A DNA stretch of 64,000 bases from positions 5,599,763 to 5,663,762 of the forward strand of contig CM034397.1 of NCBI GenBank assembly GCA_019925095.2, read 5' to 3'. The notes under the pieces are model-generated. The model was not told where the DNA came from. It saw only the letters and a program-made list of their open reading frames with translations, and searched no databases. A program made the translations under genes and the position numbers. Position 1 is the first letter of the stretch; every line of letters starts with the position of its first letter. Source of the stretch: Dendrolimus kikuchii. Its lineage: Eukaryota > Arthropoda > Insecta > Lepidoptera > Lasiocampidae. This document shows, piece after piece, positions 22,952 to 34,656 of the stretch.

Positions 22952-23151
22952 TTAAGGAAAGTGTTTTTCATTAAAACACGGTAAACACATCGTATGTTTA
23001 CAGTGCTCACAATATGTTATTACTCGTTTAGTTTTTTTAGCAGCCATTGTACTATTTAATGTACGCCGTAACTTACTGTAACAACCAATACATCGTCTTT
23101 TTTTCTTACCACGTTGAAAAACGTGATGTAGACGTCTACTCTCATGGCATT
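22952..23151 (-). CDS. Alternative terminal exon with a piggyBac-type Cys-rich finger
   Basis: Seen: acceptor TTTTATTGCAG, first bases AA, then a 66-residue open frame ending CFNEKHFP and TAA. It has C21-x2-C24, C48-x2-C51, C56-x2-C59 and H64, with a basic linker (KKTKR). The pattern and the words RRC-x2-CY, TYC-x2-C and C-x2-CF-x3-H resemble the zinc-binding C-terminus of piggyBac-family transposases (recollection, not a search). No catalytic DDD region adjoins it; the DNA upstream on its strand is a different repeat. Its splice phase equals that of all FLYWCH exons. Inferred: a captured finger used as an alternative tail. Alternative: a dead transposon scrap with a chance acceptor. Confidence 0.6.
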
Positions 23152-23204
23152 CTGCAATAAAATACAATATAGTTATAGACTATATATAAAATTGCTTTTA
23201 TTTA

Positions 23205-23450
23205 TTACTAGCTGTGCCCGCGACGTCGTCCGCGTAAAATTTGTTTTAAAAACCGCCCCGATTTTGAAACATTCTTCATTTGTGCTCCGCTCTTATTAGT
23301 CTTAGCGTGATGATATATAACCTATAGCCTTCCTCGATAAATGGGCCATTTAACACTGAAATAATTTTTCAAATGAGACCAGTAGTTCCTGAGATTAGAT
23401 CGTTCAATCAAACAAACTATCCAGCTTTATATTGTTACGAGTGCAGGACT
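23205..23450 (+). repeat. Family D element, copy 3
   Basis: CTAGCTGTGCCCGCGACGTC start with the CTTCCTCGATAAATGGGC core; lies about 55 bp upstream of the acceptor of exon 22952-23151. Confidence 0.75.
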
Positions 23451-24492
23451 CGAGTTAAAATGCCGTTGGAATTACTATAGAATTTATTAGAACTATACAA
23501 ACACGTATAACACAGGTACAAATATAACTGGACACAGCCAGTACAAACGTGATGCACTATTTAATAATCCGCACAAAGTCCGTCACTATATAGCTCATCG
23601 AATGTACACACGTCTTGCTCGTATCGTAATCGTTGCTTGACTGCCTTACCCCTCCGTTCGGGCATTGTTTTATACTAAACTATACAATACAACACTCGAC
23701 CGCATGGACTGAATTTTCTAATAATTACACCTGGCTAACGACCGTCATAAAAAATTACAATACAATAGGCGGCTTTACTAATTACAAATTTTAATATTAT
23801 AAAATATTTATATATTATTAATTATTTATATATTATTAAACGTACATTCGCCTTACTATCGACTAAAATTTGACATAACCTCCATACAAGTGATGTCAAA
23901 TTTCTATCGATGGTAAGGAAAGTATATGAATAAAGAAACAGGCCATTAGGCCAACGATATACCAACGAACCTTGTATCAAAACTTGAGAATAGCACCAAC
24001 TTTTGTGTAAACAAAATTAGTAATCGTCAAAACTTCAAACATAGATTACTATACAATGTTTTTCCTTAATCCTCCTTGTTCTAATAATATACATAATAGT
24101 TAATTAAAAATTGCATTTATGAAGAGGTTAATGAAAGTAGATGAAACGAAAGTTGTTTGTCAGGATCGTCACGAGTAGAGATCCATAGTACCTGCCTACC
24201 CCCCATCGGAAACAGGAGTGATAATATATGTGGATGTATGTAAATGATTAAAATTAACCATCTAAACATTTTTTTTTATTCAAAAATCAATTGAATAAGA
24301 AAAAATCAAATGTAAATAAAAACATAAGAAAACTAAGGTAGTATAAAATAAAAATATTATTTATTTCTGTAAATAACATTAACATCTTGTAAGGTAGATT
24401 GTAATCTAGAATGGAGAACGTTTGTCTAGAAAATTGACATGAAACTTGGAAGGCACTCAGGTTGCAGGCGATGTTACTTCAATAAAGAAGGT
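23451..24492. other. Spacer downstream of F14
   Basis: No gene recognised. At about 24140-24240 there is a diverged RTE 3'-end scrap (GAGATCCATAGTACCTGCCTA, with a GGATGTATGTA tail). Confidence 0.35.
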
Positions 24493-24680
24493 TTAATGAT
24501 TGTGCTCATTAACAACTTTAACAATTTCCGCGTCAATCGTCATGATAGCAGCCTTACATCCTTTATTTTTATGAGTGGAACATCTCCAGCGTGTCTTTGG
24601 GCCAGTGGTTTTTTCGAAGCAGAAAGTGTAGTCTCCTAAATTTATCATTTGTTTTCCTGCGCGAGATAAAGTGAAATATG
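24493..24680 (-). CDS. mod(mdg4): FLYWCH exon F14
   Basis: Acceptor CTTTGCAG, first bases CA. Starts AYFTLSRAGKQMINLGDY; W32, C34 (loop STHKNKG), C42, H60 and H62 are present, then TAA. Thr4 replaces the usual Val of the FVLSR motif. Confidence 0.92.
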
Positions 24681-25084
24681 CTGCAAAGAAGATATTTTTA
24701 TTTAATTTATTTGGGAAACATACAATAATAACGTTCTTAAATGTAAAACACAAATTTAATACATTTATCAATCAAGTTTCCACTAAAAACAATTTATATA
24801 ATAAACAATTTAGCTCAAATAGTTACAAGAAAAAAAATATTACGAAAATAAATGTATTTCTCTGATATTTTTTCAAAATTGACCTCGTTTAAATAGACAT
24901 TTTATGTATTTTTTTATAACTGTAATTTTTTACTTCTAACCAATGCAATGACCTACACTTTTTTTCTTTATTTTGTTAGTAAATAATTATTGTGGTTACT
25001 TTTTTTAAATTGTGACATATGCAATCATTATTCTGTAGTACAATATTTTTTCATCAGCTAAATAAAGTACGTACATATTTCTGC

Positions 25085-26096
25085 CTAGCTGTGCCCGTCA
25101 CATCTTTCGCGCTGAAAACTATATCATATGAATTCATAGGAATTACCATTGGCAGAGAAATGTCTTGGCGGCCTCACCTGACTGAAATCAGTCGGAAACT
25201 TTTCGCGTCATCTGCTTCACTAAGAAGACTGAAGAATTTCCTACCTACTGCTACTAAAATTATGCTTGCTCAATCTTTGCTTCTCCCCTGCTTGATTATG
25301 CTCATGCCTGATATCTAGACATCACCCAAGAACAACTAGATAAGCTTGAACGCCTTCAAAATGTTTGTATCCGGTTCATATTTGGGTTGCGTAAATATGA
25401 CCATATCTCCGAATTTCGTAATAAACTTAAATGGTTGTCAATTCGCCCTCGCCGGAATGTTCACTTACTCTCACTTCTGCACAATATCCTTTTCAATCTC
25501 TGTACTCCCCCATATTTAAAGGAACTTTTTAATTTCCTCTATCAATCTCATTCCCGTAATTTGCGCTCAAATGAAAATCTTCTACTAACGATACTTAAAC
25601 ACATTTCGTCCTTTGTAGAAAACTCTTTTGCCGTACAAGCAGTTCGCCTGTGGAACACCCTCCCCTTGAAAATCAGACAAGCTACATCTATTTCTACATT
25701 CAAACACTTGATCACTGACTATTATTTGTCCAAGAAATAAAATTTGTTGCAGTAAATGAAATTGTATTATTGTTCGCATGTAAGTATATGTAATTTATAT
25801 TATTATAATCTATTTAATTATGTATATCTATATTAGTTTATTATTGTTATTATTTTGTTTGTTTTTTTTTCTTTAATTACGATAGAATTAGTTTTAATTG
25901 AGTTAAACCACCAAATATTATTTAATTTTTCTTGTAATTTCTACTTGGACACCGGGTTGCCTGGAAGAGATCGCTATAAGCGATAAGGCCGCCCATTGTT
26001 CTAATGGAAATGTATTTATATTTAATGTCTAAGTTTAAGTTATGGTGAACAATAAAGAGTTTTCATTTATTCATTCATTCATATCTTCTAAACCTT
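25085..26096 (+). pseudogene. Non-LTR LINE 3' end (CR1/Jockey-like)
   Basis: Two plus-strand frames: ITIGREMSWRPHLTEISRK and beyond, then LKWLSIRPRRNVHLLSLLH to VRLWNTLPLKIRQ and FKHLITDYYL. This is the usual C-terminal end of non-LTR reverse transcriptases of the CR1/Jockey kind, broken by a stop and frame change near 25318. The 3' end is a TTCA tetranucleotide tail after GATCGCTATAAGCGATAAGG. 5' truncated. Confidence 0.8.
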
Positions 26097-26344
26097 ACAA
26101 GATATCCAAATGAAATACAAATTGCTGTTTTGATATCTACAATTTTCATTGAATTCCCTTGAGCAGTGTGGCAGCCTATTCGAAACAGACTGAACCATAA
26201 AATCCCTAAAATCGATATAATAAGGCATCGTATAAATAGCAGTGTCCGCTTAAACTCTGATATTTATTTCAAAATAACCGGCGAGCATTTTAACGAGTGT
26301 GCATTTATAATATTAAAAATAACGAACTCTTGAAACCTGTTGGC

Positions 26345-26470
26345 AATGAATGAATGAATGAATGAATGAAAACTTCAATCTAGACAATTAATATGAATAC
26401 ATTTGCTCCAGAACCTCATCTACCGCTCCTAGCGATCTCTTCCAGGCAATCCAGTGTCTAAGGAAGTTTT
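26345..26470 (-). repeat. LINE 3'-tail fragment, opposite orientation
   Basis: Begins with a TGAA tetranucleotide run and contains CCTAGCGATCTCTTCCAGGC, matching the tail region of the LINE at 25085-26096. Similar tails lie at 58190-58330 and 62980-63080. Confidence 0.75.
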
Positions 26471-26559
26471 AAAGAAAAATATACGATTTTTGATGGTGTA
26501 CTAATCTAAAATTAATGTAATCATATCATCAACTACCATCAAAAATGAATAAATTATTA

Positions 26560-26718
26560 TATATATATATACATACATACATACATACATACATACATAC
26601 ATAACTTCACGCCAGTTCCCTCGCGGGGTAGGCACGAACAACAGAGTGCCATTTAGGCTTATTCTTACACTACCTCACTTGCCTCTTTGACATTCATAAC
26701 TCTTGTCATGCAAGCTTA
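26560..26718 (-). repeat. RTE-type LINE 3' tip, copy 3
   Basis: CATA repeat followed by AACTTCACGCCAGTTCCC; only the last ~150 bp of the family. Confidence 0.8.
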
Positions 26719-27457
26719 TATATATATAATTAGTACACATACATAATTAGATACATGATGATATTATAAATTACATATCGTCCCTTGTAATATGGATGAA
26801 ATGATATCTGTATCGGGTATATAATTCTACCTAATAACAAATTACCGCAAACGGCAAATTATTTGAAGAGTTATTAACGAAACATACAGGTATATGCCAC
26901 TTGATGTTATAATTTGCACATTTTTAAAACAAAAATCATTATCACCTTTCATAATAATCTTTATTCATTTTCATTGGTTAACAACTATGTCATTTGTGGA
27001 CAACATACTTATGTATTTAATTATATACGTAAGTTTTTACTATATTAATTTACCCATAAATTGTTTAAGGCACCAAATAAATTTATAAAAAGATATTGAA
27101 ATCTGTAAAGATTCCTACAAAGATACACTCAGAGCAATTCAAAAATATTTATGATATGTTGTCACGACTCACTTTGCATATCTTAAAATTCTATTGTACT
27201 CAATGCGTAGTATTAAAAACATAAAAAATACTTGTTTTAATCTCTACAAGTAAATAAATAGTCAGTGGGCTTTAGTTTGGGAGCAATCACATTACTAATT
27301 TGTACCAAAAATAACAGAATAAAGATACCTAACCAGACTCCTACTTGTTTAAATTCTCGATGGAAATTTGAAATTGAAGTCTTTTAAATATTTCGTGAAA
27401 TTTTACATTTCAGGATTGACATGATAGATGTTTGGCGCTGGTTAAAGACTAGCGGTC
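26719..27457. other. Spacer
   Basis: AT-rich; no gene recognised. Confidence 0.3.
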
Positions 27458-27665
27458 TTATTCATATTGACTTAGAGCTTATTTATAGGGTTTTAAGGTC
27501 CTTAAAGAAGCCTATAAACTTATTGTAACACAATATCAATAAAAACGTAAGCCTTTGCTTGCTACGGTCATATTCATATTGAGTTAAAGTAAATTTGTAG
27601 ACTTCTTTAAGGTTCTTGAATAAGCCTACAAACTTATTCTTACTCAATATGAAGAAGACCTATGC
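27458..27665. mobile_element. Two CTTATTCA-family inverted-repeat elements
   Basis: GGTCTTATTCATATTGACTTA at 27465 and GGTCATATTCATATTGAGTTA at 27567, each with inverted partners; the second ends ACTCAATATGAAGAAGACC. Confidence 0.55.
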
Positions 27666-27736
27666 AATTTAGTTGAAGCTTGGAGTGGAAGAGCTGTTGG
27701 TCCCATAACACCATACTTTTTACATTAAAAAGTACT

Positions 27737-27927
27737 CTAATGGTTGTGATTATTATTGATTTTAATAATTTCCTCCTCAATTGTGACGACAGTTGCTTTA
27801 CACCCTTTACTGGTATGCGTGGAACACCTCCAGTTCCTCCTTGGTTTTATTCCTTTTGTCGAAGAGTAGAACGTATACCCTCCCAAACTTATCATTTTAT
27901 TTCCAAGTCGTGATAAAACGAAACGTG
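27737..27927 (-). CDS. mod(mdg4): FLYWCH exon F15
   Basis: Acceptor TGTTTACAG, first bases CA. Starts ARFVLSRLGNKMISLGGY. One extra residue before Trp (RRNW) gives W33, C35, C43, H61 and H63. Loop STHTSKG; ends NNNHNH and TAG. Shares the rare ISLGGYTFY core with F16 and F17, marking a three-exon cluster. Confidence 0.92.
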
Positions 27928-28167
27928 CTGTAAACAAGATTTAGTCTTAATACTTTATTTTAGTTGCCACACCGTCTTTCTAATTAATTTAATACACAAA
28001 CATTACCTATAATGAATGCCTTATTTTACGTAAATACGTAGATTTCATAAGTACTCGCGATTATAAAACTTAAACTAGTGCTGAAAGACAGAAAAAATGA
28101 TTATATCGAATTCTGACAATTATTTTAATTTCCGTTAAGATATGTATGGCAAGGTAAAAATCACCTG

Positions 28168-28545
28168 TAATTTATTTTTCAACACACTTGCTCATAAAGT
28201 GGCTCTATGGTCACCGCAATTAGGCACAGAATGACACCCATAATCAAACTGTGAGTAAAAAACATTATAACTCACTAGTGAGTTATAGATTTTTTTTTTA
28301 ATTTTATTGGTTGAGTTGCTTTGTTCTTAAAAAAGGTTTTATTCAAAAAAAAAAAATCGTGTTCTATAGAACAAATAAATTAATGTTCCTATTGCTTGCT
28401 CATTTCATGCAACTTCTTATTTAAATAGATAATTTTAACTCGTGCGTGTTTAATAAATAAAACTTTCACTCATATATAACTTTTTTTTATCTACTAAATA
28501 AAATGAGTTTTTGTTGTTATTTTATTCACAAGTGTGTTGAAAAAC
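28168..28545. mobile_element. Inverted-repeat element with CAACACACTTG ends
   Basis: TTTTTCAACACACTTG near 28170 and CAAGTGTGTTGAAAAA near 28531 are perfect 16-bp inverted partners enclosing about 360 bp of AT-rich noncoding DNA. Confidence 0.6.
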
Positions 28546-28549
28546 GTCG

Positions 28550-28668
28550 TATGATACACGTGTGTATTGATGATTACCGTCCTCGGCTCTCTTAAGACCC
28601 TCGCCTACGGCTCGAGTCTCAATGGCGCCTCGGCGGTAATCACCAATGTTACACACTAGTATCATAAT
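28550..28668. mobile_element. Snap-back element next to 28168-28545
   Basis: TGATACACGTGTGTA at the left and TACACACTAGTATCA at the right are inverted partners, and GATGATTACCG / CGGTAATCACC continues the pairing, so most of this ~120 bp could fold on itself. Confidence 0.6.
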
Positions 28669-28715
28669 GTAGTATTATTTTATATATTTGGTTTACCAAC
28701 AATTGCTTGCACTTG

Positions 28716-29010
28716 CTTGTGGAAAGAATGCATGATGAAAGAATGACTAAACAGATATACAATGCAAAAGTGGATGAATGCAGAAGTCGTAGAAGGCCAC
28801 GACACACCTTCCATGATCAAATTGATCATGTACTAACAGAAGGTGATGCCAGGAGCCTTAAGAACAGACCAGCGTGCATGATAAGAGTTATGAATGTCAA
28901 AGAAGCAAGTGACGTGTGTAAGAATAAGCCTGAATAGCGCTCTGTTGTTCGTGCCTACCCCGCAAGGGAACTGGCGTGAAGTTATGTATGTATGTATGTA
29001 TGTATGTATG
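28716..29010 (+). pseudogene. RTE-type LINE 3' end, copy 4
   Basis: The plus strand encodes ERMHDERMTKQIYNAKVDE through MNVKEASDVCKNK, ends at a premature stop and runs into a TATG tail. Confidence 0.85.
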
Positions 29011-29139
29011 CTTGCACTAATACCAAGGATGTACATAGCTTTATTAAAAACATGTCAAATGCAGTAATTACTTATAGGCAAACAATACATGCAATTAATT
29101 AACGAGTATGTATGAATGTTGATGAAGCAAAACATGTAT

Positions 29140-29222
29140 TGAAGATCGTAGCAAGTGGAAATCCATCGTCTCTGCCTACCTTTATGAGAAACAGGGATGA
29201 TATTATGCATGTATGTATGTAC
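29140..29222 (+). repeat. Diverged RTE 3' tip
   Basis: GTGGAAATCCATCGTCTCTG followed by a TGTATGTA tail; a second RTE subfamily also seen at 40555-40665, 24140 and 47265. Confidence 0.6.
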
Positions 29223-29329
29223 ATTAGGATTTTGTAAAATAAAGACTATAAATAAATATGTTGATTTGAAGTCTTATTATCCAGAATCAATCGTATTAAT
29301 CGATTTCGTAAAATTATTCGACTATAGGC

Positions 29330-29465
29330 CGATTATTCACACACCATCAATTGTTCTATAGAATAAAACACAACATGGGAAAATTAAAAATGACATTGAA
29401 TTTAGTCAGGTTATAACTTATTCGACTGATAACTTTTATCTGTCGATTGAAAAATTGGTCCTAAA
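29330..29465. mobile_element. Small non-autonomous element (family F), copy 1
   Basis: Shares ACTGATAACTTTTATCTGTCG and GAAAAATTGGTCCTAA with 44985-45095 and 59335-59515. Ends are inverted partners in the fullest copy. Confidence 0.55.
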
Positions 29466-30291
29466 TTAGAATAATTTGTGGGATAAGAGCCATGAGTTGA
29501 AATATTGATTTAATGCTTCAGCAACGAAAGAACCAATAATATAACGGGTTCGGAGTTTTGCCGGAATCATTATCATGATTACAGCAGTTCTTAGGTCCGG
29601 CTTAACTGGTGTGATACCACGCTCGCACAGAACATCGGCGTGAAATGGTTAATCTTGAGCTAATCATTTTCGTACGGTAAATGAGCGTGCCGTTGGCACA
29701 TTGTTCCCTCATCTGTCCAATCTCCTCTATCTTCACCTTCTTATTTCATCCCCATAATGACCTTTATCCTATTTCTCCATTCTTCTCCCGTCTATCCTAT
29801 TCTAGAGGTTTGTAATCTATTGGCATCGTCTCTGGTGTTGTAAAGGTTCATAGACAATGGTGTTCACTGTCCAACCGATGTTCCGTCTCTTTATTAACCC
29901 GCTTCACGTAATAAAACAAATAATAATTAGAATAATTATTATTGACAGATGATTTAGGATTTATAATAATTTTAATACATATATTGAAGTATATGTTACT
30001 ACACGTATTTCGTAATATAGCTATAGGACTTATGAGGTAACTGCCAGAGTTAAGGAACGTACCCATGCATTACCCGTACTATGGGCGGGCTTAGCTTTTC
30101 GTCACGTAATCAATATTTCCTAGAGCCTAGGAAATCGCGATTTTTAGAGCTATATTAAAAATGGCCCGATACGTTTAGCGCTTTTTAAACGGCTTAAAGA
30201 TAAATTCTTTTCTAACCTTTTGTTTGGAAAAAGTGTTTTAAAACCATATTTATGAATTATACTACGTGAAAACTAGAGAGGCAGGGGGAAG
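29466..30291. other. Spacer
   Basis: No gene recognised. Confidence 0.3.
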
Positions 30292-30590
30292 TTTTTTTAT
30301 TGCATGAGTTTAGCAGACAGACAGACGGACCACTTGATGGAAAGCTGATACTATCGTCTATAGACATTTCTAACATCAAAGGGGCCACCAATATGCTGCC
30401 GCTCTTTAAAGGGAGACTGGAACCTGGCCACTAATGCTGGAACATAATTCAAGGTTGTTATGGCGGCATGCTTTAGACCCGGGGTGGTAGCCATCCAGAC
30501 GGGAAAATGCTGTGGGTTATTTTGTCGCCTCTTACGACAAGCCGCTCGGCCGCAGAAAATTTTACTTTTTCTCCGTTCCTGCACGGATTG
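30292..30590 (-). repeat. Family A repeat, copy 6
   Basis: Near full length; from TTTTTATTGCATGAG to CCTGCACGGATTG, with a small deletion around the GGTAGGG motif. Confidence 0.85.
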
Positions 30591-30989
30591 GATATAGATA
30601 GTCTTGGTATATTCTAAGGATGGTCACCGACGGGGGTGGGGAGTAAAGAAATGGGTCATGTAGTACGGGTACGGTCCCTTAACGCCGCCATACCAAAAGT
30701 ACCGTCAGCAACATAATGTAATTCTAATAATAATTAATAAATCAAATACTTCTGGTAGGATTTGAGCATACCAATTCTGGATGCCAGCCAATTAAGTGTA
30801 CTTACTATTATAAATCTACATGATACATGATTTTAAATATATTAATACGCTTTTTTATTTACAAAATGGCCAGTTTATATTCTGCCTACCGCTTTTCTTA
30901 TATCATTGGCACTGAAGATACCTGTATATTTCCTTATATACAATTATTTACAAACATGTATAAAAAATCACTGTAATTTTATTAAGTTT

Positions 30990-31145
30990 TCACGACTAGC
31001 ACGCATAATAAAACTAAGTTTTAACGGTATGAAGCGCGTTGACATATTTGCCTTCCTTAACCATGGCTACTGAAAAGTGCCCGAAACGTCGGAACAAAAA
31101 TTAAATAAAATGCCGCGCTTAAAACCGTTAAAATATAGTTTAATT
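30990..31145 (+). repeat. Diverged Penelope-like terminal fragment
   Basis: CGCATAATAAAACTAAGTTTT at one end, GCCCGAAACGTCGGAAC in the middle and CCGCGCTTAAAACCGTTAAA at the other: a decayed relative of the terminal repeat of the element at 32399-33913. Confidence 0.7.
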
Positions 31146-31285
31146 AAACTACGACACTAAGACACCTGTAGCCATTTGCAATATAACAAAGAACGTAATA
31201 TATGTCTTTGGTGGGAATTTTTTAAATTGTTTAATACGAATGTGTATTTTCAAATTGTGAAAATAACTTACTACTAATTCTTTGT

Positions 31286-31473
31286 CTAATGATTGTGATT
31301 ATTGTTGATTTTAATAATTTCCTGGTCAAATGTGACGACAGACGCTTTACATCCCTTGTTGTTATGAGTAGAACACCTCCAACACTTCCTGGGAGATTTT
31401 CCTTTCATACAGTAGAACGTATAACCTCCCAGACTTATCATTTTGTTTCCTGTTCGGGATAGCACGAAGCGTA
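31286..31473 (-). CDS. mod(mdg4): FLYWCH exon F16
   Basis: Acceptor TTTTTTACAG, first bases TA. Reads VRFVLSRTGNKMISLGGY, with W32 preceded by RKC, then C34, C42, H60 and H62, then TAG. The extra Cys just before W32 is found in no other exon except F25. Opens with Val where its neighbours F15 and F17 open with Ala. Confidence 0.92.
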
Positions 31474-32386
31474 CTGTAAAAAAATACTAAATCTTAATAT
31501 GTGGTTACTTTATTTTAGTTACCACATGTTTTCTCTATAATAGCACACACAAACAAATTTCTGTTACGAAAAGAAAGAGGATAAAAGATTAGTGAAGATA
31601 AAATCGATTTTACTCGTCAATTATGATGAGTGCAATGTTACCATTTGCTGTCATCTCACTCATAACTAATAATAGTGACAGGACAAATGTAACTGTACTC
31701 AAAGTACCTCATCGTTATTATTTGTACGTGCAAAGTATTGTTCACCGTAGACTGTTCTTAGCCTCTTAGTCAAATACTTCCAGTTTTAGAAGTAGATATA
31801 CATAAATTACGTATTATATTATTGAAATAAGATTATTTTTACAAAAATACCATCGATTTTTATTGATATTTGTATAATTATTACGTCGTAACATAACGAG
31901 CACGCATTAACAACTAAGTTTAATGCTCCAGCATACAAAGTATCGCCAACAACATAATCAAATTCGAAATCTCTATAATAGTTTTGATATATAGATAACA
32001 CTTTATTATACACCAATACAAAAATGAACTTAAAGACTAAAATTGTATCTAATTATGTACAAAGGGTGGTCTTATCGCTAAAAAGCAATCTCTTCCCGAC
32101 AACCCCAGAAATGAATGGGATGATAATGGCGATGGTGGTATACGTAACGTACTACTTACTTTTTAATAATAAATACATAAATTATATATGCAGTAATTTT
32201 AGTTGTAGTTTTGTATATAACAATCGGGTAGTTGACACATTTCACAATGGATTCTAAAACAATATTAACTAGTTATCGTCATATTTTTAAAATATCATAA
32301 TTAAAATAATTTTAATTAATGTTCAAACAAAAGTTGCTGCGCTATTTGATTCGTTAAAGAAATTACGTTATAACTTACGCTCTAAC
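31474..32386. other. Spacer up to the Penelope-like insertion
   Basis: AT-rich. Near 32059-32105 there is a short LINE-tail motif (GGTCTTATCGCTAAAAAGCA). No gene recognised. Confidence 0.3.
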
Positions 32387-32398
32387 AACATTACGCTC

Positions 32399-33913
32399 AA
32401 TATTTTCTTAAGTTTTCGCGACTTGTATACATAATAAAACTACGTTTTACGTATTTCGTGTGGGACTACGGCTTCTACGACCAAATCAACGGTGTAGCCA
32501 TGGGCTCACCGGTGTCTCCTGTCGGAGCTGACATTTTTATGGAAGACTTCGAGCAGAAGGCACTGGATACCGCTCCGGCTAAGCCGAAGATGTATAAAAG
32601 GTACGTAGACGATACTTTTGCCGTCCTCCCAAACGATAAAGTCTCTGCATTTCTAGATCATCTCAATTCCATTAGCAGTAATATTAAATTTACTATGGAA
32701 CTAGAGGCAAATAATAAATTAGCTTTTCTGGATGTGCTCATCCTAAGGAACCCTGACAATACTCTTGGTCATACGGTGTATAAGAAACCTACCCATACAG
32801 ATAAATACCTTAATGGTTCGTCTCACCACCATCCTAGTCAGTTAGCTACCGTGGGCAAATCTTTGTTTCAGAGAGCACGGAAAATTTGTGACGAGAACCA
32901 CATAGCTGGAGAGCTTCAGCATGTCAAGCGAGTTCTACAACGCAATCAGCTGAAGACTCCACACCAACGTCACAAAGGCCCCAAACCACCTTCAGTTGAG
33001 CGGTGCCCTGCTACCCTACCCTACATCAAGGGGGTCACAGACAGAATTGGTCACATCCTCAGGCGAGCTTCAATCAAAACATATTTCAAGCCGCAGAAAA
33101 AGATTACCCAATTTCTGAGACCTGTGAAATGCAATATCCCACTCCAGGATGCAGGGGTTTACAAGCTTGATTGTGAGTGTGGATTGTCATACATTGGGCA
33201 AACAAAGAGGAGCATAAAAACACGAGTAAAAGAACACATTGCTGACATGAAACACACAAGGTCTACGAAGTCTGCGATCAGTGAACACACGCTGGATAAA
33301 CCCAACCACTACATCAGATTCGATAACCCACAAATCCTCGCGAAAGAGAATCGTTTCATACCTAGAATGATGCGTGAGGCTATTGAAATCAAAAAACACC
33401 CAAATTTCAATAGAGAAGATGGTTGGCAAGTACCACCTGTTTGGGATCCAATTATCAAAACTATTAAGACCCAAACCCAGCAAAAACCAGCTGCCAAACC
33501 TCAAGACACTGTGAGCTCTTTCTGCGTACAACGGAACACAAACCAACTTGACTGATAATTACTTTTATTTTTCCTTCCACCCATTTTAATATTATATAAA
33601 ATTATTAGAGCTAGGCATGTTTGCTGAAGAGTTTCTTGCGCCGCTTCTTCTCTTCAAGCCATAACATGTTGCGAAGCGGTAGTAAATTAGATTAGGCTCC
33701 CATAGATTAAATAATAACCATAAACCAAATTAAAAATTAAATAATTAAAATTAATAAGTTGGCGGTAGGCTAAATAAAACTTTAACAATACTCGTTGACA
33801 CTTGACATCTTTGTCTTCCGTGATCACGGCCACTGAAAAGTGGCCGAAACGTCGGAAAAACCAAAATCAAATAAAATTACCGCGCTTAAAACCGTTAAAA
33901 CGTAGTTTTATTA
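32399..33913 (+). mobile_element. Penelope-like retroelement, 5' truncated, with target duplication
   Basis: Bounded by a perfect 12-bp direct repeat AACATTACGCTC at 32387-32398 and 33914-33925, the target-site duplication. The left end carries about 50 bp of terminal-repeat sequence (AATAAAACTACGTTTTA), which jumps straight into the reverse transcriptase frame. The right end has the fuller terminal region with CCGAAACGTCGG and ends AACGTAGTTTTATTAA. Confidence 0.88.
32458..33555 (+). pseudogene. Penelope-like reverse transcriptase / GIY-YIG endonuclease, N-terminally truncated
   Basis: A 365-codon frame, open to its end. Reverse transcriptase motifs: GVAMGSPVSP at residues 12-21, catalytic YVDD at 49-52, FLDV at 90-93. 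A linker with Cys and Arg/Lys follows. The endonuclease of GIY-YIG type starts at GVYKLDCECGLSYIG (233-247), with K-R and R-x3-H following. Complete Penelope-like proteins carry several hundred more N-terminal residues (fingers and the first catalytic Asp), which are missing, so this copy should be inactive. The first codon given is a GTG and has no special standing. Confidence 0.88.
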
Positions 33914-33925
33914 AACATTACGCTC

Positions 33926-34656
33926 GTACAGCAATTAGGCGGCTTCGGAATTTCATAAGATGATAACAATATCTCAGTTGATGTGACTGTCAACTACCCT
34001 TTTCTTGCTTGCAACCAATTTAGTTTCCGTAATGTTCAACGAAATTAATACAATATGTCTTCAAACAAATATTTATTACAAAATAGAATATACATATATA
34101 TAACATTTTTTGTCATAAAAACAATTAATAAAGGTCCTAAAACGACCGCTCTCGCAGATTCGTATTACAAATATGATAAGTATGAAAATAAACCGTAATT
34201 TTATGTTATGTCTTATATCTGTAATTTTACCATGCAATTTTCCAAATGCAGCCGCTTTAGCCTCCTGATATTAAAAAATTAACATAAATTAGGTTATCTC
34301 TAACCTACTCATCAAAGTCATACTTATTTAACGGATAATGCGCCGTTTCGACGTTTGCACTGCCTCTGCTTCACCTGTATTATAATAGTATTAGTTTCAA
34401 TGAGTGTCACCAAATGCGACTTACTTGTAGCGATCAAAAATAGCGAGTCGAGTTATCTGTCAATGTTTAACGTCGCATCTCAAATAACGCATTAAGCCCT
34501 TGGCTACATCTGCGTGACACAATAATGAATACTAAATATACTGGGCGTAGCAGAGGATAATATAGTGGCGGTAATTTTGAAAACTGTTTATTAAAATGTA
34601 ACTCTTCCTCTCTCTCTTAACGTGTTGCTATCAGATCTCCGTGTTTAAGAAAATAC
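33926..34656. other. Spacer downstream of F17
   Basis: No gene recognised. Confidence 0.3.

Noticed and set aside
26564..26600. Short-period array (CATA units) considered as CRISPR or satellite
   Set aside because: Simple tetranucleotide tail of an RTE LINE; no spacers.
33187..33546. 119-codon minus-strand open frame
   Set aside because: Antisense of the Penelope-like reverse transcriptase/GIY-YIG frame; no own motifs.
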